Below, piece by piece: positions 53,016-64,000 of a stretch of DNA of 64,000 nt (positions within the stretch are counted from its first letter, which is position 1; the number at the start of each line of letters is the position of its first letter). The stretch comes from Ricordea florida (taxonomy: Eukaryota; Cnidaria; Anthozoa; Corallimorpharia; Ricordeidae): NCBI GenBank assembly GCA_949710005.1, contig OX453276.1:17991449-18055448 (forward strand). Reading direction: 5' to 3'. The notes beneath the pieces are model-generated. The model was not told the DNA's origin. It was given only the letters and a program-made list of their open reading frames with translations, and ran no database searches. A program made the translations under genes and the position numbers.

Positions 53016-56000
53016 ATGGATGAGGAGGTAAGCGGATTAAAGTTTTATTTGTCTATATAGGTACAAAGTCTCCCACACTGAGCCGTTCTTGGATGAGGTT
53101 TGCGAGACGAATCTAAGAACGGTTGCGTACAAAGCATTATCAGTGAGACACGGTTTCGAAATTGCTCCACAATTGTTTATGATAATAACTTTAAAATTTG
53201 CCCTGGAGGGAAATCCTCATGGAAGTGTATATATGAAATGCTCGTACATTCATACTCGGCAGAGGATCTAATCACATGACCTAAAGGACAAGAATGTGTC
53301 TGTGGCCTAAAGTTCTAGGTTTTTTTTGGAAATAATAGAATACGGGGCCACTTTTCCAGAATTGTGATTAAAGTCGAGTGCCGAGAATCGCTTGGTGCGA
53401 CTGGCGAATGGAATACAGTTGGGATTTCAGCAGCTGCTAGTGGGGAGAAGCGTTGCCTGACGACCCAATAATGTCTGCGACTTGCGCTGCTAAAGGAATG
53501 CAAAGTTCACGCAAGGACCTACTTGGCTGCAAAAATCAATGCTGCAGTATTGCAATGTAAACTTTAGAGTGTGGCTAAACCTGTCTAGTGATGTGTAACT
53601 GGCAGTACATTTGGCGTGATTTATAGGTAAAATAAATTAATCTTTACTTTGCGACCCACTTATTGGTCATGTATCAGCTTTCGTCCGCTTTACGGTTCAT
53701 AACCTCATGTTACGCGAGCCTTCAAACAGCGAAAATTCTGCAATTTCCCTCCTTCCCTCCCTCCCTTGGGGACGTCTTTCTAGCAATAAAAATTTTCGAT
53801 TTTTGGACCCTGAAACGTTGTCAGTCTTCTCTTTCGTCCCGTGTAGCACTGTGTAATAATTAAGACATATTGTCAAAGCAGTTGTGAAACAATCATATCC
53901 GATCTATTACCTTCCAGCTCTGTCGTTTCCTCGAGGAAAACTTGAATGATTTAAAGGCGACATTTGAGCAGCACAAGGTAAGCTGGAGGATCAACAACCG
54001 CGAACGCAATGGGGTGGGCAGGTGAACAAGAAAAATGTGCTCGCTCGCTCTTGTGCTCTGGCCCCGCGCGCTAGTTCGGCTGATCTTCGGATAACTAAAG
54101 ACTGTGAAACTTCCGAAATGAGTTCTATCGCCAAACCCATATCATCTTGAAAATTTAAATTGTCTTGAATAACAAACGCGCCCTAAACACGCACACACCG
54201 AAGATAAGTTAACCGTGGAAAAACAGGCAAAAAAACAAACAAACAAACAAAAAATTGTAATGTAGCCTGCATAGCAGAGGCTAGAGTAATATACATCATA
54301 TAGGGTGCGCGTTGTTGGGGAGAGCGGGAGGAGCTTCTCAGTCGGGCTCCCCAACACCGCGCACCCTACACTATATGTTACTCAAGCTGCTAACTCTACG
54401 ACAGTACTGACTCCGTTATCCCTAGGATACCCTAGGATACCCTAGATGAGGATAAAAAACTTGCGTTTACAACTGACCAAAATTTATTGAGAACCACAAC
54501 ATCAACACAAGATAGGATTATCGTGTATAAAGTGTTTGAAGTAACACAGTACTAAGTGCTGCCGTAGGTTTTCCTTTTCTGATGTTTACATTTTCTATTA
54601 ACAGGTTTACAATATACGAGCTTTACGAATGATTTCAGACGCACAGTTTGAAACTATGGGCCTAGCCATCGGAGAGATTGCAACGTTGAAGTCGGTTTTG
54701 GCAGGTGAAGTAGCAGCTGCAGAGGAGTCAAAAGGTACAGCAACGTAGATAAAATGCTAAATTAAGATGATAGTAATACAGCTAGTTCTATGCGACAACT
54801 AAGTAACATAGCCTGCGAGCAGGCTCTCTTTTGGGGTGTCTTTTTTGGGCAGAGAAAGGGAGAGACAGCGGACGGGGGAGAGCCTGTTGCAATCACGCAA
54901 TCATTTTTAATTCCACCCCTGAAACCGCGGAAATTGTAGCCTGCGAGCAGGTTAACTTGTTTGGGGTTCTGCGCGAGTATCTTGTGCTACTTGCAAAGCT
55001 GCTCAGATATTTCTACTCGTATTTCTATTCGTATTTCCATTAACATGCGTAAATTTCTCCATACGCGCTTGCAAACGAAACAGGTACCTTATGTGCAAAG
55101 CTGATCTTATCAATTTGAATCACTGGTGATCGCAAAAATGGCATAGTAATTAACACAACTAGCCTGAACAACACTAAAAACAGTTGTTTTATTTCCTAAA
55201 TTACTTGGATTTCGCTCTTTAATGAGTTATAGATTTCTTATTGATTGGTAGAACTATCCGTTGATCTTTTTGACTCGTTTATGATAGTCAAACCTATCCT
55301 AAAAAAACTCAGTACATTAAAATTACACGCCTCTAATGTATTACTACTAATCCGATAGAGAAAAACTGTCAATCAAGTTATGATCATATATTATATACAA
55401 ACATAGCCATAACATTGGGTTATAGATATACGGTATATGTTCAATTCAAATAATATTTACACTGAACAATATATTAACCATTCTCTCGTAGTGCGAAATA
55501 AGGAACGGATTCAACATCTAGTAGACAAGATTAAGAAAACTCAGGCAAGCAAAGAAGGGCAACGACAATCCCAGCCCGCCCAGGTTCAGGGAGTCAAAAA
55601 ACAACCAGTCAAAAAGCAGCGAAAGATGTACATTGGTTGGCTTCACCGCTCCTCCAATGACTCCAAATACAAGCAAGTGCGAATGAAAGAGGGTGGAGGA
55701 ATTCGTGACTTCACATACGGTGATGGCGACGACATTAATGTTGATTTCCTTAAGGCAAAGGCCACGAAACTCTTTTTTCCAGAAGGGGTGTCGAAGTTTG
55801 GAGCGCTAGGCGAAATGAATCTAGACTTGGGCAACTTTGCACAACAACGCATTACAGAGTTTGCAGACATAGACGGGAAAACGTGCACTTTTCAGGAATA
55901 TCTTAAGTCGCGGGGCCTTTTTGCAAGCAGGTGTTATATCTACTTGTTATCCACGTCCAAACGAGAAGAGAAGGAAGTATTGGCGAACGGTTCATCACGA

Positions 56001-57671
56001 CGAGAAGGCTCCAGTGAGCTGAAATTCTCTATACAGGGTGAACAAGTGCAAAACTTGGAGTCTGACGTGTTCATGGGTGCCCAAAACACACAATTATCTG
56101 TAGAGTTACAAAACCTAATGACAAGTACCACCCCAAAGAATTCACGCCAAGCACAAGGAAGTCAAAAACCCCTTTATGCGTTAAAGGACATGGAAGGAAA
56201 CACTGAAGATACTATCACTGAAAACAGTCTGGTCATTTCGTACGAATACCTCACTGAATCTTCCTACTCTGAGGTCGTCATGAGATCCATATCATTCTCG
56301 AAAGAACAATGCTACGAGATTCGTTCCTTCGCCGACACTGACATTCTTGACAACGGCTTGGAGGACTTTGACCCGACAGAGAATGGGTTCACCGTCGTCA
56401 GTATTTCAAAGGGCAATAAATGCTTTGTCGACAGGCACGTGACACCATCAACGGAAGAGGAGTTGTATTATGTCTTCCCGGAATCTACCAAGCAACCCAC
56501 CAGCCTCATCCTGCATCCTCCATCCGAGATTTGGGGCTATGATGGCAAGCAACTAATAATGGGAGTTGTAGCGTCGTGTCACCTGGAGACGGACGCACGG
56601 TACATGTGGTATCGTGATGGAACGAAAATCAAGGAGGGAAGAAAATGTTGTTGTGTGCCAGTAAAAGAAGCAGGGAGCTACAGTGTGGAGGTACACTTTG
56701 ATGACGAGAAAGCAGTATCGGAGCCCGTGTTAGTCTGCCCTTTCAACGAATTGGAACCCGCAAGTTCGCCAATCAACAGTGCAAGTGTGAATAAGGACAG
56801 CCATGGTCTATTGCCTGTAGTTGAAAAGGAAGAAATCAGATTTTCAACGAAAGATGAAATTGGCCGCGGTTCTTTTGGCGTTGTTTACAAAGGCATGTGG
56901 GCCGGAACCGATGTTGCTGTGAAGCATGTTAAAATCCGAAATGCCAAGCGTCTTAAGTCAGTTGTGGAAACAGAAGTGAGGGTACACAGCATGGTTCGCC
57001 ACCCCAACATTGTGCAAATTATGGCACTGTCATTTTTGAAAAATTCTTTATACATTGTCTCAGAACTTATTAAAGGACACAACTTAGATGAACTAATCTT
57101 TAGCGATGATGGAACCTCGACAACATTTACTATTCAAAGCTGCGATAAGCTTTATGTGGCAAAACAAATTTGCCAGGCCGTCGCCTACCTGCACAATTTG
57201 AAGCCCCCTATAGTACATAGAGACATCAAACCTGCCAATGTGTTAGTTGCAAACTCCACTCACGTCACTAAACTTTGTGACATGGGTTTGAGCAAGCTGA
57301 AATCAGCAGGGACCCTTACCCATCAGACGACTAGCACTGCACTACCAGGCACCCCGGCATACATGGCTCCGGAATGTCTGTTGGAGAGAAAGAAAGCCAC
57401 TATGCAATCGGATGTCTGGTCGCTAGCTTCCACGCTTATCGAATTGTTCACAGAAAAGGATTGCTGGGACCGGCTGGAGGACGAAAACGCTGGTGAAGAG
57501 GATACTGAATTGGACCGTCTAATGGACGCTATGAAGAGAAAAGAAACACCTCGCTCATTAGAGGCGCTTCCTTCCACTATTAGCACTTCACTCCAGCAGA
57601 TCCTAAGGGACTGCTTTCACTATGACATTGGCAAGAGGCCTCATGCCATTGACATTGTGAATGAATTCTAA
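53016..57671 (+). CDS. SAM-like + conserved unknown + Ig-like + protein kinase (four exons)
   Basis: Exons 53016-53027, 53918-53977, 54605-54734 and 55492-57671; all GT-AG with matching phases, 793 aa in total. Residues 5-65 look like a SAM domain (FLEENLNDLKATFEQHKV, then IGEIATLKSVL), a protein-interaction module. Residues about 115-225 hold a block (GWLHRSSNDSKYKQVR, then FFPEGVSKFG) that I have seen in other invertebrate proteins without known function. Residues about 400-475 look like an Ig domain (CHLETDARYMWYRDG, GSYSVEV). The kinase spans about 515-790: GRGSFGVVYKG, VAVKHV, HRDIKPANV, CDMGLSK (DMG instead of DFG), GTPAYMAPE. All catalytic residues are kept; TKL/RIP-like by general feel. 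No signal peptide or membrane span. Likely an intracellular signalling, perhaps immune, kinase. Confidence 0.88.
54280..54387. repeat. Fold-back repeat in kinase intron 2
   Basis: Arms ATAGGGTGCGCG...TTGGGGAG and CTCCCCAACACCGCGCACCCTA with extended weaker pairing to GAGTAA/TTACTC outside. The RNA or single strand could form a long hairpin. Related GCCTGCGAGCAGG words follow at 54811 and 54941. Confidence 0.85.
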
Positions 57672-59112
57672 CTTGTACTCGCTATGTTTTAGGCCAGCAC
57701 CTCCCACACTATCGTTTTGGGATTTAATGCTTCGTCCACACAAAAAGAGTGAAAACGTTGAATCGTTTTCCTGGAAAAGTGTAATCGTTTGAAACTGTAT
57801 TCACAAACTTTTTGTAAAGATACATGCCATCTAGGCCGTGGCATGCGCAATGTGAAGGTCTAAGGTTAATTCCGTACCACAACTTCATTTTTAGTCAGTC
57901 TGAAAAGGTTCGCCGGAGCATGAACGCAGAAACATTTCAGTTCGTGTGCTTACACTACCTCTGCATGAGAGCAATATGAGTGGCTAGTGCGGAAATATAC
58001 GTAGGTGACTAACGTGGAAATATAGGCTGCCTTGCGAGCAATAATAAGTGACTAGTGTGGAAATGTGGGTGCCAATTGAAAAGGTCAATGGGATAGCTAA
58101 ACCTGCGTTTTGTACTTTTTTACGACACAGAAGTTGATGTGTTTGTCTTGTCGAGTATATGAAATACTACACATTTTTTGTTCCTGTTTGTATTGGTTAG
58201 TATTGTTGATGAATGCTACGATAAGTCGGTATGATTTTAAGCAATGTTGATGTTTGCAGTTTTTACTACACATCTAGCATAGTGTTGTGTACGATTAATG
58301 GTTTGCGAAAAACGTGTTGTGATTTAGCCTGCCTCTGTTTTGAAGTGATGGCTTGCATTTACTACTTATTAAGTTGTTAATACATTCAAGTAGAATGATT
58401 ATGTGCTGTCAAGGACAGAAATACCGCAATGTTTTGTTAACTGATGACTAAATTCGACTACACATTTGTCGGTTAGTATTTTGGGGGCCACGATGACACT
58501 ACGATAAGTCGCTATGAATAATGAATAAATAAATAAATAAATAATTAAATAATCGTCATCATGTTCTTGTGAAAAACATTTTAGACGCCTAAACTTGAGA
58601 CTGATTATAATAATTCCTAAATTGCATAAGTGCGACTGTTTTGTTTCTGGTCGTTTTGGTTTTTTTTGTATTGTAAGAGAAGTTGATCACGTGAATGTGT
58701 CCTCCCTTGTTGTGCATAATACCTTGATCCGTCACTAGAGTGATATGGTAGTTGTCGATAAAGGGAGGAACCAAACAATAAAATATATCGAACGTACAAA
58801 AGTGTTGAAGTTGATGACATTCTTCGCAACAGGTCTGCCTGTGCGAGGGTTAGTGCACAACATTTACACCATGATGTAGGCTCTTTAATTAAAGTAGAGA
58901 CCAGCAATAAAGAACAAGCAAGAGACCACTAGAAATCCGTTGAGCTCTACAACCACCGTTTGGGACGTCCAAATACGATTTCATTTCAACCTCTGCTAAG
59001 CTGCAGTTCAGTTCAGTTACTGTTCTGTTTGACACATCATTAACTAAAACGAGTACTGCTTTGTTTATTTAACAATCTTTCAAAGTGACGTTGTCATTGT
59101 GTGAAGTTTCTA
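57672..59112. other. Kinase 3' region and intergenic DNA
   Basis: Contains the kinase 3' UTR and an AATAAATAAATAAATAA run near 58525 that can serve as poly(A) signal. No further gene seen. Confidence 0.45.
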
Positions 59113-60965
59113 TCACTTAGAAAAACAATAAAGCATTAGGTTACTGATGAGTCGACTTTGTGTCTTTTCCTGTGTCTTCACTTTCTTTGCTGTGGTTGAT
59201 GAGTGTTGTTCTTGGGAATCACCTTGTGGTTCCTTATCAGGTGATGTGGCATGTTCAATAATTTTTCTGTCCAGATCCAGTCGTAAGATGTACTTTGTAT
59301 TGAGAAGGTTGATGACATCTTGCTCTGTGGGCTTTATTTTGGGGGTTTGCCAATTGAAGAGATGCTGAATGACCTGAAAATAAAATGAAATGTTGTGATT
59401 GAGGAATGGTAGTTAAGAAATGAAGGGGTAGAGGAAGGGAGGCTGAGCAATTATGTGACATTTTGGAATTGTATAGAGAAGGCTTCTTTGGTTTGCTTCT
59501 CTTAAATTTTAAATGAGTTGCTTTTAATATGTAATTCATGGGGAAATGTTCATTGATGAGTGTGGGCAAGGTGTGGAATGTTTTTAAAAAATACATATAT
59601 CTTGTTAACCAAGTGCATAGGCTTTACTGAGAGAATATTGTGCTGAGGTTTTGACAGTACGGATTGAGCCCAGCGAGGTCTGTACAGAAAAGACAGAGGG
59701 CTGATACTCTAACGGTATGGTCCCAAGCAAGCTTGGTTAATCAAAGATTGATTACATGACTTTTTTGTTAGAAATAGGTGTAGAGACTAAAGGATAACAA
59801 TGAAAGAAGCTTAATGTTAGTTCAATACTTAGAAAATAACTATTGAAAGAGCATCGAAAGAGCAAGAAAGCATTGTAATTGGCTGAATTTAGTTACTGGC
59901 CCTCTAAACTGTCTTAGTTGTGTAATAAACTGTTTATTGTGTAGGAACTTTCATTAAATTTGTGGTTTACAACAAGTTGTGTATGCGTGGAGGATACCTA
60001 CAGTGTAATACTGTTGTTTACATAATTAAGATACTTACTCCTGTATGTGCTGAATACCATTGCTTGTTTGTAAGGCGGAACATACAGTGGTTGCTTAGGT
60101 TTGAATTTTCTTTTAAGAAGATGTTACAACATGTTGGACATGTTATTGTTGGACTGTCCATGTAGGTGCCTGGGCGATCTGTTTCCTGCATTCAGTGCAG
60201 GTGTATGTGTAGATAAATTCTTTGATAGCATCAATGAAGGTCTGTAGAGAGATGACATTGGATTTGGGCAGTGGATTCTGTGTTGAGGCGACTGTCATTT
60301 CTTCACTTAGTGTTGTAATGACAGTCTCAAAACTTGAGGTCACACTGAGTTGTTTATTGAAGGTGGACAGCACTACATTTTGTAGACTGAGGACATCACC
60401 TTTACTGAATTCTATATTTTCTGCTTGTTCTCTCCACAAAACAAGTTCTATGTGTCCTGTATTGTCTGCGGGATAAATGCTTCTCTTTGTCTTGTTGTCA
60501 GGGTATTTGCCAACCCAGGTTGCATCCCCAATACTTGTTACTTTTGCTTTCAGGTTGATAAATCTGATGTTGTCAGTTTTATGTCTAAGTATTTGGAAGA
60601 TGTTGAAAGTGTGGTCTGTTATCTTGAGTAGTGATGTTGCACTGGAAACTTTGGTGTCGCGGTCAAGTAGTAGTTCCAGGGTGCTTGAATTGCCAAATGC
60701 TTTCTTGAGCTTAAATGATTCAAGATCATACGTTACATTTGTTTCAAAGTTTGGGAACATGTCTTTGTTGAAGCAGACAGCTCTGATTGTGGATGATGGC
60801 TCCTTAATCACATAGATTCAAGGAGAACATAGAACCATTTTTGATGGGCCTTAGTGGGCTTTTGTTGAGAACAGCACATGTGAGCTTCTTTGAACATCTT
60901 TGAGGAGAGTTTGGGACAGGGGAAGACTTGATGTGATCAATAGTGGTTGGTTTGCCTAATGACAT
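59113..60965 (-). pseudogene. RPA1-like OB-fold / zinc-ribbon protein, damaged
   Basis: Minus-strand blocks: 60815-60965 (ATG after acceptor tttttcag), 60039-60811 and 59113-59373 (joined in phase 0 by GGA then GTAAGT and a TTTTCAG acceptor). The main block has a DBD-type OB fold (VTSIGDATWVGK, then GHIELVLWREQA) and a zinc ribbon (CTECRKQIAQAP, TCPTCCNIF), as in replication protein A large subunit, which binds single-stranded DNA. The frame shifts near 60812 and again near 60160, inside the zinc ribbon. Such RPA1-like genes are carried by Helitrons, and an endonuclease remnant on the same strand at 63611-64000 supports this origin. Confidence 0.7.
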
Positions 60966-61437
60966 CTGAAAAATAGGAAAGCAAACAAGGTCATTGTTAA
61001 AGGTAAGATAGTGTAAACTATGTTGGCAGTAGTACCCATTTTAACTCCTGCGTGGAGAAAGGCATTGCGATTGTTAAGTGTACTTGCCCAATAACTTAAT
61101 ACAACAATCATGAGTAGCACTTGAACCTGGACTGCTTAATCAAAGTGCAATGTGCTAATATAACCAGAGGGACAGTGCGTTTGGTAATATATACGTACAG
61201 TAAAAGGAACTACCACCTTTTTGGCATTTGAAAATAGCAGCACCACAAAGGTGCAAAGTGTTCCAGTGTTTTGTATTTAACATTAAGGTATCAGCATACC
61301 CCAAAATTCATCATTTTATAGAAAAACATCTTTCGATATTTTTAAATAGGTCTCATTGTGGCCTTTCATTAGAAAAAAAATATGGAAAAAGGTTGATTCT
61401 AAACGAAGTTATTAAGGAAAAACGAATCTTTGCATTA

Positions 61438-61756
61438 TGCACCTATCAATGTTAAGCCAGCGAGGGGGGGGGGGGGGCGAGTCAAGGCATTGGGTGGGGA
61501 TTTGATTGTCTTTGTTGGCCCAGGGGTAGGGCATTTGACTGACCTTGTTCTCCCAGGGGAGGGAATATTTGAATCTTTCTTCGCCAGCCTAGGGATATTT
61601 GACAGCGATGTGCAGCCCGGGGTGGGGAAATTTGGTTGCATTTGACTGGAATGATTTGCCCGTGCGCAGGGAATTTGACGGCTAATTTGTGAAAAATGTC
61701 AAATCCCCACCCCATGCCCTGACTCCCCCCCTGCCGGCTTAACATTGATAGGTGCA
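61438..61756. mobile_element. MITE with TTA duplication (PIF/Harbinger type)
   Basis: Inverted ends TGCACCTATCAATGTTAAGCC (first 20 bases shown are perfect in both arms), flanked by TTA at 61435-61437 and 61757-61759. 3-bp TWA duplications are typical of PIF/Harbinger. The inside is G-rich with a run of 14 G at 61464-61477 and repeated cccaggggagg/cagcccggggtggg words. Confidence 0.8.
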
Positions 61757-61921
61757 TTAATTGTCTCTAATTGATTGCTGTCAACAGCCTGTCACAATGA
61801 ATTAAATTCACATTAAAAATCACGCGACAGGAACGCGATGTGCATGCCGTTATCATACTCACGCAAACTGAAGTTCGAGCAACGAGTTGATTCCAGTGTT
61901 TACGTTGAAATTTACTCGGCG

Positions 61922-62389
61922 ATGTCTTCAAAGAAAAAACGAAATGTTCCTGTCAGTTTGCAAGTGCGAAGAATGCGCCGAAATGGAAAAACATTTGACA
62001 AAAATTTGGCTGAAGCTCTGGTGGCAAGCGACAAAGAGTCGTATTTTGAGCAGGAGAAGCTGTTGGCATTAGAAGTAGAGCAACAAGAAAAAGAAACCAG
62101 AGAAGTTAGTGCCAGCCGATCTAAAATCGCTGAGAAAGAAGAGCCTGTAGTAGAAGCAATGGAGTCATGGCTTAAGTTGTCTGGCCGAACAATTGTTTCC
62201 TGCAGTGGCCTGCAGGAAAACCTTATGAAATCAGTGTCTTGTGAAGCAGATGTGACTTTGCTTCAGAATGCCTCAGCGAGATCTGGACTTGGATCGTCTT
62301 GGATCTTGAGATGCGAGCACCTTGTAACTGCACTGATGACTTTAAACAGATATTTCCCGCCAGAAGCAAAACCTGAGACCGCTTTGTAA
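61922..62389 (+). CDS. Unknown 155-aa ORF inside TTAA element
   Basis: The open frame starts at 61838; the ATG at 61922 is preferred because the text after it (MSSKKKRNVPVSLQVRRM) looks like a real basic N-terminus. It is followed by an acidic coiled-coil part (EKLLALEVEQQEKETREVS) and a C-terminal region with three Cys (VSCSGLQENL, VSCEAD, LRCEHL). No family recognised, not a transposase. The frame is intact over the element's middle. It may be a captured host gene exon or an element-specific accessory protein. Confidence 0.5.
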   Translation: MSSKKKRNVPVSLQVRRMRRNGKTFDKNLAEALVASDKESYFEQEKLLALEVEQQEKETREVSASRSKIAEKEEPVVEAMESWLKLSGRTIVSCSGLQENLMKSVSCEADVTLLQNASARSGLGSSWILRCEHLVTALMTLNRYFPPEAKPETAL

Positions 62390-63052
62390 TCGATAAGAGT
62401 TCTCTTTGTTAAAAGGAGCCTTCCCTTCATTGATCAACGCGTAATCATTTTCACACGTCTTGTGTAATTAATCTAATTACACCGGAAAAACGCCCCAAAG
62501 TATATTTTGCGCCGTATCTCAAACCAAAATTTCGAAGAGTAGGGCGCACATTTTAAGTTCGTTTTCAATGAATTTTCGACGCTTTCAGCTGAAATTCAGC
62601 AAGAACGTTGCCCGATAATCAGGCAACAAAACTGTGTCAGGAAATTTTTAGTTTTTACCTCTTTCAAAAGTTATAGCTATTTTAGCAAAGGTAACGGTTC
62701 ATTTTTTTAAGTCCTAAAGTTTAACGCCCTGTTAAAAAAAAACCAGACAAGTAATCATATTTCCCTGACACAGTTTTTTAGAGGAGAGTGTGAAGAACAC
62801 ATAGTGAAGTTGATCGTTTTCTTCCGTTCAATTCCGACCGGAAACGAACTCGATTTGTAAGCCTCAGCACTTTTGGAAATCAAATGCTCTATTCGCACAA
62901 CATTAACTTTTCAACTTCAAATAAATATATATTTGTAATCTTCAATTCTTAGGCTTTCATAAAATATATACTTTACCGAGGTTTGCGATAAACGCGGAGC
63001 CGTGAAGCAGCTTCAATAGAAGATGGTCATTTGGGGTATGCTGATACCTTAA

Positions 63053-63610
63053 ATATTTCTACATCTTATTTATATGGAAGTGTGATATAGTCACCATTAG
63101 GAATAGACCATTTTGATTTGGAGGAGGGGGCTTGTTTTTGTTGTTGTTTCATTTAGCATGAGTTTTGTTATGACAACTTTAAGTAGTAGTAACTTGAGAA
63201 ACCTGCTCAAGAATAAGATTTTAAGATTTGGGAGGTGCACAATCCTTGACAGTAATTGTTTGTTATCCACAGTTCTTTTGTTGATGATTTTTTTTTTTGG
63301 GGGGGAGGGGGGAAATTTGGGGTATTGCCCAAACTCTGACCTGTCAAAAAGTTTATGGCTTATTCCCAACATATTTACGGTATATCATTCTTGAGATTTT
63401 TCATTTTGACTGGTGTAGTATTTTTGTTTGGAATTCTTTTATAACAATATCAGTTGAGTTCAGTAGTTTCCCCATAATTGCTAATCTAGGTGGTGCAGTT
63501 GATGTATATCATTGTAATCTGGTGATTTGGAAGCTTAAAGACAAAATTTAATTAAAACAGCAATATCGTGGTTTTAAGTATAGTATTATATGTTACAAAT
63601 GCAATGATAC
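63053..63610. other. Non-coding stretch between the TTAA element and endonuclease remnant
   Basis: AT-rich with a poly-T/G run near 63285-63312. Short ORFs on both strands are not supported. Confidence 0.4.
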
Positions 63611-64000
63611 TTAAACTGCATCATCATCTGAATTGTAAACACTAATTACAGCATTGTGGATGATATCAAAAGCTGTTGGCTTCATGTAAATATGGTCTAA
63701 CAATGTTCCTAAAGAAATAAATGTCAGAGTTTGTACAATTTGTACATAGTTTAGAGAGTGCATTAAGCTTTCAAGTGGCCTCATTTCTTTCTCATTGAAA
63801 TAATTTACGTTGAAGTCTCCAAGTATGATGTTAATATGATCACTCCTAATTTGATAAATTGTGAGACATTAGAGCTATTTCGTCTATATAACAGAAGAAA
63901 GGATAGCTGTTGCTGGATAGAACTTTTAGTACCAACAAATTTCAGTGCATTTACTGAAGAGAAATATTCTTGCTGTGTAATTTCAATGTTGTTTTTGGTA
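63611..64000 (-). pseudogene. Endonuclease/exonuclease-type domain remnant (Helentron or LINE)
   Basis: Minus-strand text contains INIILGDFNVNYFNEKE, then LDHIYMKPTAFDII, the GDFN and LDH motifs of the APE-like endonuclease family. Upstream, LLYRRNSSNVSQFI is in another frame, so one frameshift lies near 63850; TAA at 63611 follows DDDAV where the family motif should go on. The remainder lies beyond the window. This text resembles the endonuclease at the C-terminus of Helentron replicase-helicases; a LINE is possible. With the RPA1-like gene on the same strand, a Helentron is favoured. Confidence 0.65.

Larger units (their letters stand above)
61287..63048. mobile_element. TTAA-flanked DNA element with unknown ORF
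   Basis: Inverted ends GGTATCAGCATACCCCAAA (19 bp, perfect), each next to TTAA (61283-61286 and 63049-63052). TTAA target duplication is known for piggyBac and Kolobok elements; the ends are not the common piggyBac CCY type. Size 1.76 kb. There is no recognisable transposase, only one ORF, so it is non-autonomous. It carries a nested MITE at 61438-61756. Confidence 0.8.

Noticed and set aside
59147..59368. Plus-strand 73-codon ORF with signal-like start
   Set aside because: It is antisense to the RPA1-like last exon, which has proper splice phase.
61430..61757. Gly/Pro-rich ORFs on both strands
   Set aside because: They lie in the G-rich MITE and only reflect base composition.

Overview
The window is nuclear DNA from an animal, most likely an anthozoan cnidarian (stony coral or sea anemone). 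This rests on intron-containing genes with GT-AG borders, on the mixture of transposons (BEL/Pao, Polinton/Maverick, THAP-DDE elements with a YqaJ partner, EnSpm, Tc1, Helentron-like pieces), and on a SAM + Ig-like + kinase gene of a kind I associate with cnidarian genomes. Taxon assignment is inference. No rRNA, tRNA or CRISPR array was recognised.

Layout. 1-6.7 kb: 3' two thirds of a BEL/Pao retrotransposon, broken by two in-frame stops, with its probable 3' LTR. 6.7-9.8 kb: minus-strand decayed AAA+ (CbxX/CfqX type) gene containing a mariner-like MITE, then chromodomain exon-like pieces. 10.38-16.81 kb: a complete, intact BEL/Pao element on the minus strand with 520-bp LTRs and a 5-bp target duplication. 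17.6-41.8 kb: an unidentified minus-strand multi-exon gene. One of its introns holds a THAP-DDE/YqaJ transposon (18.185-37.308 kb; ISL2EU-like), and the YqaJ gene of that transposon holds a 14.2-kb Polinton (21.98-36.16 kb). 42-45.5 kb: a 39-bp minisatellite and a Tc1-type element reduced to its helix-turn-helix part. 47.8-49.9 kb: decayed EnSpm/CACTA transposase. 53.0-57.7 kb: the best host gene, a four-exon SAM + Ig-like + protein kinase. 59.1-64 kb: RPA1-like and endonuclease remnants, probably of one Helentron, separated by a TTAA-flanked element that carries an unknown ORF and a nested Harbinger-type MITE.

The most interesting part is the Polinton and its host transposon. All 13 Polinton ORFs are open: protein-primed DNA polymerase, integrase, major capsid candidate, packaging ATPase, a Cys/His-repeat protein, and eight unidentified proteins, several of them hydrophobic. 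Nearly every gene is preceded, about 20-30 nt from its start codon, by the same TTTAAA-centred motif (consensus about gATTTAAAGATT), which looks like an element-wide promoter code. The Polinton TIRs also contain this motif plus the shared first codons of two different SAP-domain proteins. The surrounding transposon uses a similar trick: each of its two convergent genes begins with a 16-nt first exon lying inside the TIR, so both appear to use the same duplicated promoter and leader exon. The host-gene intron insertion lies 5 nt past a splice donor, and the donor GT is kept.
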